A DNA stretch of 64,000 bases from Dactylosporangium aurantiacum (GTDB lineage: Bacteria; Actinomycetota; Actinomycetes; Mycobacteriales; Micromonosporaceae), in NCBI RefSeq assembly GCF_000716715.1, contig NZ_JNYJ01000003.1:165161-229160 (forward strand). The letters run 5' to 3'. The notes under the pieces were generated by a model. It was not told the origin of the DNA. It saw only the letters and a program-made list of their open reading frames with translations, and did not search any database. Below, piece after piece: positions 50,254 to 59,909 of this stretch. Within the stretch, counting starts at the first letter, position 1. Every line of letters begins with the position of its first letter. A program made the position numbers and the translations under genes.

Positions 50254-51744
50254 TCAGGCCTGCCCGCGCAGGGTCGTCTTGAGCACCTTGCCGCTGGCGT
50301 TGCGCGGCAGCGCGTCCAGGAATACGTAGGAGCGGGGCACCTTGAAGTTGGCGAGGCGGTCGCGGCAGTACACGGTGAGCTCCTCCTGGGTCGGGGCGCG
50401 GTCCGGCCGGGGCACGACGTAGGCGCGGGTGACCTCGCCCAGGCGCGCGTCGGGCACGCCGATGACGGCGACCTCGGCGACGCCGTCGTGCCGGGCCAGG
50501 ACCTGCTCGATCTCGGCCGGGTACACGTTGAACCCGCCGACGATGACCATGTCCTTGAGCCGGTCGGTGATGCGCAGGTAGCCGCGCTCGTCGAGGGCGC
50601 CGACGTCGCCGGTGTGCAGCCAGCCGTCGGCGTCGATCGCGTCGGCGGTCGCCGCCGGGTCCTGCCAGTAGCCGCGCATCACGTTGTAGCCGCGGACGAG
50701 GACCTCGCGGCTGTCCGGGTCGACGGTCACCTCGACGCCGTCGATCGCGGCGCCGCAGGTGGTCGACACGGTGACGGGGTCGTCGTCGGGGCGGCACATG
50801 GTCGCCGTGCCGCACGACTCGGTGAGGCCGTAGGCGGTGAGCACGGTGGCCAGCCGCAGCTCATCCCGGAGCCGTTCGATCATGACCACTGGCACGGTCG
50901 TGGCGCCGGTGACCGCGACCCGCAGGCTGGACAGGTCGTGCCGGTGCCGGTCGGGGTGGTCCAGCATCGAGGTGTACAGCGTGGGCGGCCCGGGCAGCAC
51001 CGTGATGCGCTCCTGCTCGATGAGCCGCAGCGAGGCCGCGACGTCGAAGACGGGCTGCGGCACGATGGTGGCGCCGCGCAGCAGGCAGGCGATGACGCCG
51101 GCCTTGTAGCCGAACGTGTTGAAGCACGGGTTGACCAGCAGGTAGCGGTCCCCGGCGCGCAGGCCGGCCAGCTCGCTCCAGGCGACGTAGACCTGGGTGC
51201 TCTGCCGGTGGGTGAGCATGGCACCCTTCGGCCGCCCGGTCGTGCCGGAGGTGAAGAAGAGGTCCGACAGGTCGTCCGGGTCCACGGTCGCGGTGACGTC
51301 GGCGGTACGGCTGACGAACGCGTCCCACTCGGCCAGCGGTACGATATCGGACAAATCCGGAAGATCCTCCGAGGCCAGGGAGTCCACGTAGCGGTTGCCG
51401 AGGAAGCCGTCGTCGACCAGCAGCAGCCGGGCGCCGCTGCGCTGGAGGACGTAGCCGGCCTCCGGGCCCTTGAACCGGGTGTTGAGCGGCACGAGGACGC
51501 CCCCGGCGGTGACGACGCCGAGCGCGGCGACGATCCACCGCCACGAGTTCGGCGCCCACAGCGCGACCCGGTCGCCCTTGCCGACACCCCTGGCGGCAAG
51601 GGCCCCGGCGAAGCGGGCCACCTCCTCGGCCAGCCCGGCGTAGGTGAGCCGGACCGGCCCGTCGACGATCGCCTCGCGGTCGCCGTGGTGCTCGGCACCG
51701 GCCCGCACCAGCTCCGGCAGCGTCCGAGCCCGCAACGGTTCCAT
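50254..51744 (-). CDS. fadD3: FadD3: HIP-CoA synthetase
   Basis: 496 residues. Motifs: FFTSGTTGRPKGAML, LVNPCFNTFGYKAGV, ITVLPGPPTLYTSMLDHP, VTGATTVPVVMIERL, LTAYGLTESCGTATMCRPDDD, RLKDMVIVGGFNVYPAEIEQ and RNASGKVLK (catalytic Lys). The FNTFGYKAG and LTES.GT.TMCRP.DD patterns match mycobacterial FadD3, which ligates CoA to HIP (the C/D-ring propionate) and so makes the KstR2 inducer. The ATG appears leaderless: TAAGGT ends seven bases upstream, in a mirror image of the fadA6 promoter. Confidence 0.94.
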   Translation of the reverse strand: MEPLRARTLPELVRAGAEHHGDREAIVDGPVRLTYAGLAEEVARFAGALAARGVGKGDRVALWAPNSWRWIVAALGVVTAGGVLVPLNTRFKGPEAGYVLQRSGARLLLVDDGFLGNRYVDSLASEDLPDLSDIVPLAEWDAFVSRTADVTATVDPDDLSDLFFTSGTTGRPKGAMLTHRQSTQVYVAWSELAGLRAGDRYLLVNPCFNTFGYKAGVIACLLRGATIVPQPVFDVAASLRLIEQERITVLPGPPTLYTSMLDHPDRHRHDLSSLRVAVTGATTVPVVMIERLRDELRLATVLTAYGLTESCGTATMCRPDDDPVTVSTTCGAAIDGVEVTVDPDSREVLVRGYNVMRGYWQDPAATADAIDADGWLHTGDVGALDERGYLRITDRLKDMVIVGGFNVYPAEIEQVLARHDGVAEVAVIGVPDARLGEVTRAYVVPRPDRAPTQEELTVYCRDRLANFKVPRSYVFLDALPRNASGKVLKTTLRGQA

Positions 51745-51790
51745 GCCAGGCACCTTACCAACCAAGCGCTCGCTTGGTAAGGTGCCTGGC

Positions 51791-51792
<2 letters not shown>
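51743..51792. promoter_or_regulatory. Mirror-image divergent leaderless promoter of fadD3 and fadA6
   Basis: Two 19-base perfect inverted arms (51743-51761 and 51774-51792) run from one start codon to the other. Each arm carries TAAGGT as -10 and ends in the ATG after seven bases. Between and across them lies a KstR2 operator, ACCAAGCGCTCGCTTGGT (51761-51778), itself a perfect dyad whose centre is two bases off that of the outer arms. Only 46 bases separate the start codons. Confidence 0.85.
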
Positions 51793-52916
<1,124 letters not shown>

Positions 52917-52942
<26 letters not shown>

Positions 52943-53684
52943 CCCCGCGGCGATCGTCACCGGCGGCACCCGCGGCATCGGCCGGGAGATCGCCGCCCGC
53001 CTGGCCGCCGCCGGCTACCGGGTCCTGACCTGCGGCCGGCGCGCCCCCGCCGACCTGCCCGACGGCGTCGCCTTCACCGCCGCCGACGTGCGCGAGCCCG
53101 AGGCGGCCGGGCAGCTCGTGGCGGCCGCCGTGGACCGGTTCGGCCGGCTCGACCTGGTGGTCAACAACGCCGGCGGCTCCCCCGCGGCCCCGGCCGCCAC
53201 GGCGTCACCGAACCTGGTCACCGCGGTCGTGCGGCTCAACCTGCTCGCCCCGTTCTTCGTCGCGCAAGCGGCCAACACGGTCATGCAGGGCCAGCCGGAC
53301 GGCGGGCTGATCGTCAACATCGGCAGCGTCTCCGCGCTGCGCCCGGCCCCGGGCACCGCCGCCTACGCCGCGGCCAAGGCCGGCCTGGAGACCCTCACCC
53401 GCGCCCTGGCCCTGGAGTGGGCGCCGAAGGTCCGGGTCAACACCGTCACCGCCGGCGTGGTCCGCACCGAGGACAACACCGCCCACTACGGCGACGAGGC
53501 CGCCCTCGCCGCGGTCGCCGCGACCGTCCCGATGGGGCGCATGGCCACCCCCGCCGACATCGCCGACGCGGTGCTGCTGCTGGCCTCGCCGCTCGCGGCG
53601 TACCTCACCGGGGCGAGCCTCCTCGTCGACGGCGGCGGGCAGCTGCCCCGGTACGCCGACACCGCCCGCCCGGGAGCCACCTGA
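52917..53684 (+). CDS. Short-chain dehydrogenase/reductase downstream of fadA6
   Basis: 255 residues. Seen: VTGGTRGIGREIA, CGRRAPAD, NNAGGSPAAPA, NIGSVSALRPAPGTAAYAAAKAG (active Ser, Tyr, Lys) and SLLVDGGGQLPR. The ATG lies inside the end of fadA6 and has GGAGG eight bases upstream. Coupled translation with fadA6 and the shared KstR2 promoter place it in steroid breakdown; probably a hydroxyacyl-CoA or ring-hydroxyl oxidation. Confidence 0.9.
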
Positions 53685-53748
53685 CCATCCCTCACCTCGC
53701 CCCGCCACGGGACAGCGGGCCACGGTGCCGGCTGTCTACAGTGCACCG

Positions 53749-54474
53749 GTGCTGCGCAACCTCGCGACCGTGCTGGTGCTCACCCTGCTCGCCGTGCCCC
53801 TGTCCGGGTGCACCGGCGGCGACACCGACCCGTTGCCGGTCAGGATCTCCGCCTTCCTGAGGCCCGAGGCGGACCGGCCGGCGCTCGAGGCGCGCGTCCG
53901 GGGGCTGCCGGCGGTGACCAGCGTCGCGTTCGTCAGCCGGCAGGAGGCGTACGAGCGCCTCGCCAAGAGCCTCCAGAGCGACCCGGCGCTGGCCGGCGGC
54001 GTGACACCGCAGACCGCGCCGGAGTACTTCGAGGTGCTGGTCGCCGACGCGCCGGTCGCCGAGGCGGTGCAGCTGGTCATCGACGCGTTCGACGGGGTCA
54101 GCCGGACCACCCTTGCCGTCGGCGGCGGCGACGTCACGAAGCAGGAGCAGGCCGGGGTCCTCGTGCGGCTGGAGTCCGGGGTGGGCGACGAGCCGCGCGG
54201 CGCGATCGAGCGGCTGATCAAGGGACTGCCGCGCACGGAGTCGGTCCGGTACGAGACCGGCGAGCGGACCAAGGCCCGGCTGCTGCAGCGGTGCAAGGCC
54301 AAGGACGCCACGGCGGCACTGGCCACGTCGCTGGACGCGGTCCCGGCGCACGCCGTCCCCGCCTCGTTCCGGTTCCGCGTCGGCCTGCACGGCGGCAAGA
54401 TCCCGCAGCTGGCGGACCTTCAGCGCCTCGACGGGGTCGCGTCGATGGTGTTCGTCCCCGTCGAGCTGCTGTGA
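53749..54474 (+). CDS. Lipoprotein with two FtsX-extracellular-like domains
   Basis: 241 residues. A signal peptide ends in the lipobox VPLSGC (Cys21). Two copies of a fold like the outside part of FtsX follow: VRISAFLRPEADRPALEARV then VAFVSRQEAYERLAKSL, and, from about residue 145, VLVRLESGVGDEPRGAIERL with KARLLQRCKA. FtsX-ECD domains bind and activate cell-wall hydrolases; here there is no membrane transporter part. TACAGT at 53737-53742 ends seven bases before the GTG, so the transcript is likely leaderless. It is unrelated in function to its steroid neighbours. Confidence 0.75.
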   Translation: MLRNLATVLVLTLLAVPLSGCTGGDTDPLPVRISAFLRPEADRPALEARVRGLPAVTSVAFVSRQEAYERLAKSLQSDPALAGGVTPQTAPEYFEVLVADAPVAEAVQLVIDAFDGVSRTTLAVGGGDVTKQEQAGVLVRLESGVGDEPRGAIERLIKGLPRTESVRYETGERTKARLLQRCKAKDATAALATSLDAVPAHAVPASFRFRVGLHGGKIPQLADLQRLDGVASMVFVPVELL

Positions 54475-54487
54475 CCCGCCGGGGCCG

Positions 54488-54733
54488 TCACAGGCCGTAG
54501 GTCTTGCCGATGATCTCGCGCTGGATCTCGCTGGTGCCGCCGTACACCGTGGACACGACGGTGGCGCGCACGAGCCGCTCCATGTCGTACTCGGTGGCGT
54601 AGCCGTAGCCGCCCATCATCTGCATCGCGTCGAGGGCGACCCGGCGGGCGGTCTCGGTGGCCGTGAGCTTCACCATCGACGTCTCGCGGGGCAGCACCGT
54701 GCCGGGGTCCTGCCCGGGGATTGACAGCGACCG
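54488..54733 (-). pseudogene. Truncated acyl-CoA dehydrogenase, C-terminal remnant
   Basis: Only the last 75 or so residues of an acyl-CoA dehydrogenase remain: ETSMVKLTATETARRVALDA, MQMMGGYGYATEYDMERLVR and VYGGTSEIQREIIGKTYGL with the conserved Glu. A whole enzyme needs about 380. Upstream sequence in the same frame (PGQDPGTVL) does not match the family, and an AT-rich operator with TTGACA follows directly, so about 300 codons appear deleted. Not likely to make a working enzyme. Confidence 0.75.
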
Positions 54734-54738
54734 TAGCA

Positions 54739-54753
54739 TATCAAATATCAAAT
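54739..54753. promoter_or_regulatory. TATCAAA direct repeat, GntR operator copy 1
   Basis: TATCAAATATCAAAT is two 7-base units. 14 of its 15 bases recur at 55616-55630. It lies between the two gene remnants, with a TTGACA -35-like box at 54721-54726. Confidence 0.6.
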
Positions 54754-54773
54754 CTGGCGCGACGGAGGTGCGC

Positions 54774-54959
54774 ATGCCGACGCGGACCGTTGCGGACCAG
54801 CGGGGTGTGCAGGACGCGGTCGACACGGCTCGGGCCGCGGCCGGCTGGTGGGCCCGGCTCGGCTGGGACGGCCGGCGCCGGACCCCGCTCGCCTGGAAGC
54901 GCACGGGCGCGGATGAGGAGCCGCTCAGGCCCAGATACCCAGGTCGTCCAGGTGCTTGA
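54774..54959 (+). pseudogene. Truncated aldehyde dehydrogenase, N-terminal remnant
   Basis: A 61-codon frame starts at an ATG with GGAGG five bases upstream. The segment VQDAVDTARAAAGWWARLGW then DGRRRTPLAWKRTGA resembles the early part of aldehyde dehydrogenases (helix with AAxxWxxLxxxxRxxxLxxW). The rest of the enzyme is missing and the frame runs into the end of the convergent GntR gene. Probably the stump of a deleted gene that shared the GntR operator; could be a chance small protein. Confidence 0.5.
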
Positions 54960-55587
54960 CGAGCCGGTCCGCGCCGTCGGTGAAGTGCCGGGCCATCGCC
55001 GCGCGGGCGGCCTGCGCGTCGTGCCCGGCCAGCGCGGCGAGCAGCGCCTCGTGGTCGGTGAGCATCCCGGACCGCCAGGCCGGGTCCGTGGCGAGGAACC
55101 GGGCCGGGGTGTACCGCGTCGCCCAGTGCAGCAGCCACGACAGCTTGCGCGCCCCGGCGACCCGGTTGCCGGCCCGGTGGAACTCGAACTCCAGCCGCTC
55201 CAGCTCGGCGATCTCCGGCCGCTTGCCCTGCGCGGCGCGCCGCAGCGCCCGGTGCGTCGCGGTCAGCTCCGCCAGCTCCCCCGGTGTCACCCGCTCGGCG
55301 ATCCGCTCGGCCAGGTCGCCGGCGATGTGCGCCTGCAACGCGAAGACGTCGAGGATGTCCTGCCGGGACAGCGGCGCCACCACGTAGCCCCGGCGCGGCT
55401 GCAGCTCGACCATGTCGTAGCCGCGCAGGGTCAGCAGCGCCTCCCGCACCGGGGTGATGCTGACCCCGAGCTGCTCGGCGACGTCCTCGAGGCGGATCCG
55501 CTCGCCGGGGCGCAGCTCGCCCGACATGATCCGGTCCCGCAGGTGCGCGACGACCTCGTCGGACAGCTGCGGCCGCTCGACGGCCAT
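54925..55587 (-). CDS. GntR-type regulator (FCD domain) of the racemase/LLM operon
   Basis: 220 residues. Winged helix: EVVAHLRDRIMSGELRPGER and SITPVREALLTLRGYDMVEL; FCD domain with RLEFEFHRAG and LTDHEALLAALAGHD supplying metal-binding His/Asp. It is divergent from the CaiB/racemase gene, and the TATCAAATATCAAA site lies in the spacer and again before the gene remnants downstream. Likely ligand: a carboxylic acid or acyl-CoA from this pathway. Confidence 0.92.
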   Translation of the reverse strand: MAVERPQLSDEVVAHLRDRIMSGELRPGERIRLEDVAEQLGVSITPVREALLTLRGYDMVELQPRRGYVVAPLSRQDILDVFALQAHIAGDLAERIAERVTPGELAELTATHRALRRAAQGKRPEIAELERLEFEFHRAGNRVAGARKLSWLLHWATRYTPARFLATDPAWRSGMLTDHEALLAALAGHDAQAARAAMARHFTDGADRLVKHLDDLGIWA

Positions 55588-55615
55588 GGTGCCTCCTCCC
55601 GAAAGCGGCTTACTG

Positions 55616-55630
55616 TATCAAATATCAAAC
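55616..55630. promoter_or_regulatory. TATCAAA direct repeat, GntR operator copy 2
   Basis: TATCAAATATCAAAC lies in the 78-base spacer between the divergent GntR and CaiB/racemase genes and repeats 14 bases of the site at 54739. Confidence 0.65.
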
Positions 55631-55665
55631 TATCGGGCGCAGGCCCGGAAGCGGCGGGAGATCGT

Positions 55666-56784
55666 ATGGCTGGGCCCCTGCAGGGATTGCGCGTCGTCGA
55701 GCTGGCCGGCATCGGCCCCGGACCGTTCGCCGCGATGCTGCTCGCCGACCTCGGCGCGGACGTGGTCCGGGTCGACCGGACCGGCGGCGGCTCACCGATC
55801 GCCGCCGACCCCGCCGGTGACCTGCTCAACCGCGGCAAGCGCTCGATCGCGGTCGACCTCAAGCAGCCCGCCGGGGTGCGGACGGTGCTCGCCCTCGCCG
55901 GCCGGGCGCACGCGCTCATCGAGGGCTGGCGGCCGGGCGTCGCCGAGCGGCTCGGCGTCGGCCCCGACGCGGTCCTGGCCCGCAACCCGGCGCTGGTCTA
56001 CGGCCGGATGACCGGCTGGGGCCAGGACGGCCCGCTCGCCGCCCGGGCCGGGCACGACATCGACTACATCGCCCTGGCCGGCGCGCTCGACCCGATCGGC
56101 CCGGCCGGCGGCCCGCCGCAGGTCCCGATCAACCTCGTCGGCGACTTCGGCGGCGGCTCCCTGTACCTCGTCGTGGGCATCCTCGCCGCGCTGCGCGAGG
56201 CCGACCGGACCGGCCGCGGCCAGGTCGTGGACGCCGCGATCGTCGACGGCGCCGCGCACCTCACCACGCTGCTGCACGGCCTGCGCGCCGCCGGGCTGTG
56301 GCAGGACCGCCGCGGCGCGAACCTGCTCGACGGCGGCGCGCCCTTCTACGCCGTCTACGAGACCGCCGACGGCGGGCACATGGCGGTCGGCGCGCTCGAG
56401 CCGCAGTTCTACGCCGAGCTGCTGCGCCGTCTGGACCTCGACGGCGACCCCGATCTGCCCGCCCAGTACGACGTGGCCCGCTGGCCGCGGCTGCGCGACC
56501 GGTTCGCCGAGCGCTTCGCCACCCGGACCCGCGCCGAGTGGACCGCGCACTTCGCCGGCAGCGACGCGTGCGTCACCGCGGTCCACACGCTCGGCGAGGC
56601 CGCCACCGACGCGCACCTGACCGCCCGCGGGACGTTCGTCGAGCACCACGGCACGGTCCAGCCCGCGCCCGCCCCGCGGTTCTCCGCCACCCCCGCACAG
56701 CTGTCCGGCCCACCGCCACTGCCCGGCCAGCACGGCCGGGACATCCTCGAGGACTGGGGCGTCCCCCCGTTGGAGGTCCACTGA
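55666..56784 (+). CDS. CoA-transferase family III / alpha-methylacyl-CoA racemase
   Basis: 372 residues. Seen: LQGLRVVELAGIGPGPFAAM, LADLGADVVRVDR, LLNRGKRSIAVDLK, GRMTGWGQDGPLAARAGHDI with the Asp of the racemase His-Asp pair, and GALEPQFYAELL. The GHDIDYIALAGAL and GGG-rich LVGDFGGGS motifs are typical of AMACR/MCR racemases, which invert the 2-methyl centre of branched acyl-CoA such as sterol side chains. The ATG has GGGAG six bases upstream. First gene of a four-gene operon. Confidence 0.9.
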   Translation: MAGPLQGLRVVELAGIGPGPFAAMLLADLGADVVRVDRTGGGSPIAADPAGDLLNRGKRSIAVDLKQPAGVRTVLALAGRAHALIEGWRPGVAERLGVGPDAVLARNPALVYGRMTGWGQDGPLAARAGHDIDYIALAGALDPIGPAGGPPQVPINLVGDFGGGSLYLVVGILAALREADRTGRGQVVDAAIVDGAAHLTTLLHGLRAAGLWQDRRGANLLDGGAPFYAVYETADGGHMAVGALEPQFYAELLRRLDLDGDPDLPAQYDVARWPRLRDRFAERFATRTRAEWTAHFAGSDACVTAVHTLGEAATDAHLTARGTFVEHHGTVQPAPAPRFSATPAQLSGPPPLPGQHGRDILEDWGVPPLEVH

Positions 56785-57812
56785 TGCGACTCGCCACGCA
56801 CCTGCAGTACGCCGCCGACCCGCGCGCCGCCGCCGAGCAGGCCGCGAGCTGGGAGGCGGCCGGGCTCGACGCCGTCTGGGTCGCCGAGGCGTACGGGTTC
56901 GACGCCCCGACCATCATGGGCTTCCTCGCCGCCCGCACCGAGCGGCTCGCGATCGGCTCGGCGATCCTGCCGATCTACTCGCGCACCCCGGCGCTGATCG
57001 CCCAGACCGCCGCCGGGCTGGACGCGCTGTCCGGCGGGCGGGCCATGCTCGGCCTCGGCGCGTCCGGCCCGCAGGTCGTCGAGGGCTGGCACGGCGTGCC
57101 CTACGACCGGCCGCTGGTGCGCACCCGCGAGATCATCGACATCTGCCGGCAGGTCTGGCGCCGCGAGCCGCTCGTGCACGACGGCGCCTACCGCCTGCCG
57201 CTGCCGCCCGAGCTGGGCACCGGCCTCGGCAAGCCGCTCAAGCTGCTCACCCGCCCGGTCCGCGACCGCATCCCGATCTACCTCGCCGCGCTCGGCGACC
57301 GCAACGTGACGATGACCGCCGAGCTCGCCGAGGGCTGGTTGCCGTTCCTGTACCTGCCGGAGCGCGCCGCGCAGGTGTGGGGCGACGCCATCGCCGCCGG
57401 CACCGCCAAGCGGGACCCGGCCCTCGGCCCGCTCGACGTCGTGGCCGGCGGGCCTCTGGCGATCGGCGAGGACGTCACCCACCTGCGCGAGCTGGCCCGC
57501 CCCACGATCGCGCTGTACGTCGGCGGGATGGGCGCCCGCGGCCGCAACTTCTACCACGACGTCGTCACCCGCTACGGCTTCGGCGCGGCGGCCGACCGCA
57601 TCCAGGACCTGTACCTGGCCGGGCACAAGGACGCCGCGGCCGCCGCGGTCCCCGACGAGCTGCTGGAGCTGTCGGGCCTCATCGGGCCGGAGGGCTACGT
57701 CAAGGACCGGATCGCGGCCTTCAAGGACGCCGGTGTCACGACGCTCGCGGTGACCCCGCTGGGGCCCGACCCGCAGCGGCAGCTCGCCGCCGTCAAAGCC
57801 ATGCTGGACTGA
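56784..57812 (+). CDS. LLM-class (F420-dependent type) oxidoreductase
   Basis: 342 residues, TIM-barrel luciferase-like: AASWEAAGLDAVWVAEAYGF, RTERLAIGSAILPIYSRTPA, GGRAMLGLGASGPQVVEGWH and FYHDVVTRYGFG. The GSAILPIYSRTP segment is common in F420-dependent members, which actinomycetes use to reduce or oxidise hydroxyacyl or unsaturated substrates. It overlaps the racemase gene by one base (TGATG). Cofactor (F420 or FMN) is not proven. Confidence 0.88.
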   Translation: MRLATHLQYAADPRAAAEQAASWEAAGLDAVWVAEAYGFDAPTIMGFLAARTERLAIGSAILPIYSRTPALIAQTAAGLDALSGGRAMLGLGASGPQVVEGWHGVPYDRPLVRTREIIDICRQVWRREPLVHDGAYRLPLPPELGTGLGKPLKLLTRPVRDRIPIYLAALGDRNVTMTAELAEGWLPFLYLPERAAQVWGDAIAAGTAKRDPALGPLDVVAGGPLAIGEDVTHLRELARPTIALYVGGMGARGRNFYHDVVTRYGFGAAADRIQDLYLAGHKDAAAAAVPDELLELSGLIGPEGYVKDRIAAFKDAGVTTLAVTPLGPDPQRQLAAVKAMLD

Positions 57813-57821
57813 GGAGGACCG

Positions 57822-58955
57822 ATGCGGCGCGACATCTTCACCGCCGAGCACGACGCGTTCCGCGACCTGGTGCGCACCTTCATCGCCAAGGAGGTCACCC
57901 CGCACCACGCGCGCTGGGAGGCCGCCGGGGTCGTCGACCGCGACGTGTGGCTGGCCGCCGGCCGGGCCGGGCTGCTCGGCTTCTTCGTGGACGAGGCGCA
58001 CGGCGGCGCCGGCGTGCGGGACCTGCGCTACCACGCGATCCTCACCGAGGAGCTGGCCCGCGCCGGCGCGACCGGCCCCGCGTTCGGCCTGCACAACGAC
58101 ATCATCGGGCCGTACCTCACCGGCCTGGCCGACGACGCGCAGCGGGAGCGCTGGCTGCCCGGGTTCTGCCGCGGCGAGCTGATCACCGCGATCGCCATGA
58201 CGGAGCCGGGCGCCGGCAGCGACCTGCAGGGGCTGCGCACCACCGCCGTGCGCGACGGCGAGCACTACGTGCTCAACGGGCAGAAGACGTTCATCAGCAA
58301 CGGCATCCTCGCCGACCTGGTGATCGTCGTGGCCCGCACCGACCCGTCCGCCGGGCACCGCGGCTTCAGCCTGCTGGCGGTCGAGCGCGGCATGCCGGGC
58401 TTCGAGCGCGGCCGCAACCTGGAGAAGATCGGCCAGAAGGCGCAGGACACCGCCGAGCTGTTCTTCACCGACGTGCGGGTCCCGGCCGCGAACCTGCTCG
58501 GCGAGGAGGGCAAGGGGTTCCAGTACCTCATGCGCAACCTGCCGCTGGAGCGGCTGTCGATCGCGGTCGCGGCGATGGCCGCCGCCGAGGCGGTGTTCGA
58601 GCTGACGCTGGAGCACTGCCGCAGCCGCACCGCGTTCGGCCAGCCGATCGGCCGGTTCCAGCACAACCGGTTCGTGCTGGCGGAGCTGCGCACCGAGCTG
58701 CAGCTGGGCCGGGTCTTCGTCGACCGGTGCCTCACCGAGCCGCGGCTGAGCGTCGAGGACGCCGCGATGGCCAAGTGGTGGTGCACCGAGCTGCAGCTGC
58801 GGGTCGTCGACCGGTGCCTGCAGCTGCACGGCGGCTACGGGTACATGCTGGAGTACCCGGTCGCCCGCGCCTACCTCGACGCGCGGGTGCAGACCATCTA
58901 CGGCGGCACCACCGAGATCATGAAGGAAGTCGTCGGCCGATCGCTGGAGCTGTGA
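57822..58955 (+). CDS. Acyl-CoA dehydrogenase
   Basis: 377 residues with all family sites: AMTEPGAGSDLQGLRT, NGQKTFISNGILADLVIV, RTAFGQPIGRFQHNRFVLAE, LHGGYGYMLEYPVAR and QTIYGGTTEIMKEVVGRSL with the catalytic-type Glu. It introduces an alpha-beta double bond into an acyl-CoA using FAD. The ATG has GAGGAGG upstream, nine bases after the LLM gene. It works naturally after a racemase that supplies the S-isomer of a 2-methylacyl-CoA. Confidence 0.93.
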   Translation: MRRDIFTAEHDAFRDLVRTFIAKEVTPHHARWEAAGVVDRDVWLAAGRAGLLGFFVDEAHGGAGVRDLRYHAILTEELARAGATGPAFGLHNDIIGPYLTGLADDAQRERWLPGFCRGELITAIAMTEPGAGSDLQGLRTTAVRDGEHYVLNGQKTFISNGILADLVIVVARTDPSAGHRGFSLLAVERGMPGFERGRNLEKIGQKAQDTAELFFTDVRVPAANLLGEEGKGFQYLMRNLPLERLSIAVAAMAAAEAVFELTLEHCRSRTAFGQPIGRFQHNRFVLAELRTELQLGRVFVDRCLTEPRLSVEDAAMAKWWCTELQLRVVDRCLQLHGGYGYMLEYPVARAYLDARVQTIYGGTTEIMKEVVGRSLEL

Positions 58956-59863
58956 TGCGCCGCTGGACCCGCCGGATCCTGCAGCTCGACCCCGTCGCCG
59001 ACCACGCCGAGATCTACCGGATCTCGGCCGGCTACGAGTTTCCCTGGGACTACCAGCGGGCACTGGAGCTCGCGCTGCTGCGCACGTACTGCGTGCCGAG
59101 CATCTCGGCGCTGCTGGACGCGACCGGCGAGTTCCGGGACCGGCCGCAGCGCCGCTACGACGACACCGCCCTGCTCATGGCGGAGCTGGCCGCGCACGGC
59201 TACGACTCGCCGCGCGGCCGCGAGGCGCTGCGGGTCATCAACCGGGCGCACGGCCGCTACGCGATCGGCAACGACGACCTGCGCTACGTGCTGTCGACGT
59301 TCGTGTACGACCCGATCGACTGGATCGACCGGTTCGGCTGGCGCCCCCTCACCGACCACGAGCGGGTCGCGGCGTTCGAGTTCTACCGGGCGGTCGGCCG
59401 GCGCATGGGCATCCGGGACGTGCCGGACGACATCGAGCGGTTCCGCCGCTTCAAGACGGACTACGAGGCCGCGACGTTCCGGTACAGCGAGTCGAACCGC
59501 AACGTCGCGCGGGCCACGATCGGCCTGCTCGCCGGCTGGTTCCCGGCGCCGCTGCGCCCGGCGGTCCGTGTCGGGGTGCGCGCCATGCTCGACCCGCCGA
59601 TGCTGGCCGCGTTCGGTCTGCGCCCCGCGCCCCGGTGGGTGTCCGGCGCCGCCCGGCTCGGCCTGCGCGCCCGGGCCCGGGTGGTGCGGCTGCTGCCGTC
59701 GCGGCGCCGCTCCCGCCTCGGCGTCGACCCGCGCAACCGCACCTACCCCGGTTACCCGACCGGCTACCGCCCGTCGGACCTCGGCGCGCCGCCCCCGCCC
59801 GCCGACCTTGACCCGAGGTGGCTGCGCGCCGCCCCACCCGAACCGCCGCCACCCCGGCCCTGA
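58955..59863 (+). CDS. Oxygenase MpaB family protein (DUF2236, Lcp-like)
   Basis: 302 residues. Seen: FPWDYQRALELALLRTYCVP, RRYDDTALLMAELAAHGYDS, INRAHGRYAIGNDDLRYVLS and WRPLTDHERVAAFEFYRAVG, the helical pattern of the MpaB/latex-clearing-protein family that binds haem through a His. The C-terminus is basic, then Pro-rich (PPPPRP). Family members cleave isoprenoid double bonds or oxidise terpenoids. It overlaps the acyl-CoA dehydrogenase stop (TGATG), so it is part of the operon and may start attack on a terpenoid chain. Confidence 0.82.
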   Translation: MRRWTRRILQLDPVADHAEIYRISAGYEFPWDYQRALELALLRTYCVPSISALLDATGEFRDRPQRRYDDTALLMAELAAHGYDSPRGREALRVINRAHGRYAIGNDDLRYVLSTFVYDPIDWIDRFGWRPLTDHERVAAFEFYRAVGRRMGIRDVPDDIERFRRFKTDYEAATFRYSESNRNVARATIGLLAGWFPAPLRPAVRVGVRAMLDPPMLAAFGLRPAPRWVSGAARLGLRARARVVRLLPSRRRSRLGVDPRNRTYPGYPTGYRPSDLGAPPPPADLDPRWLRAAPPEPPPPRP

Positions 59864-59909
59864 GGACCCGCCGCAGCCGGCGCGGTCCGGCCGGCCGCGG
59901 CGCCGCCGG

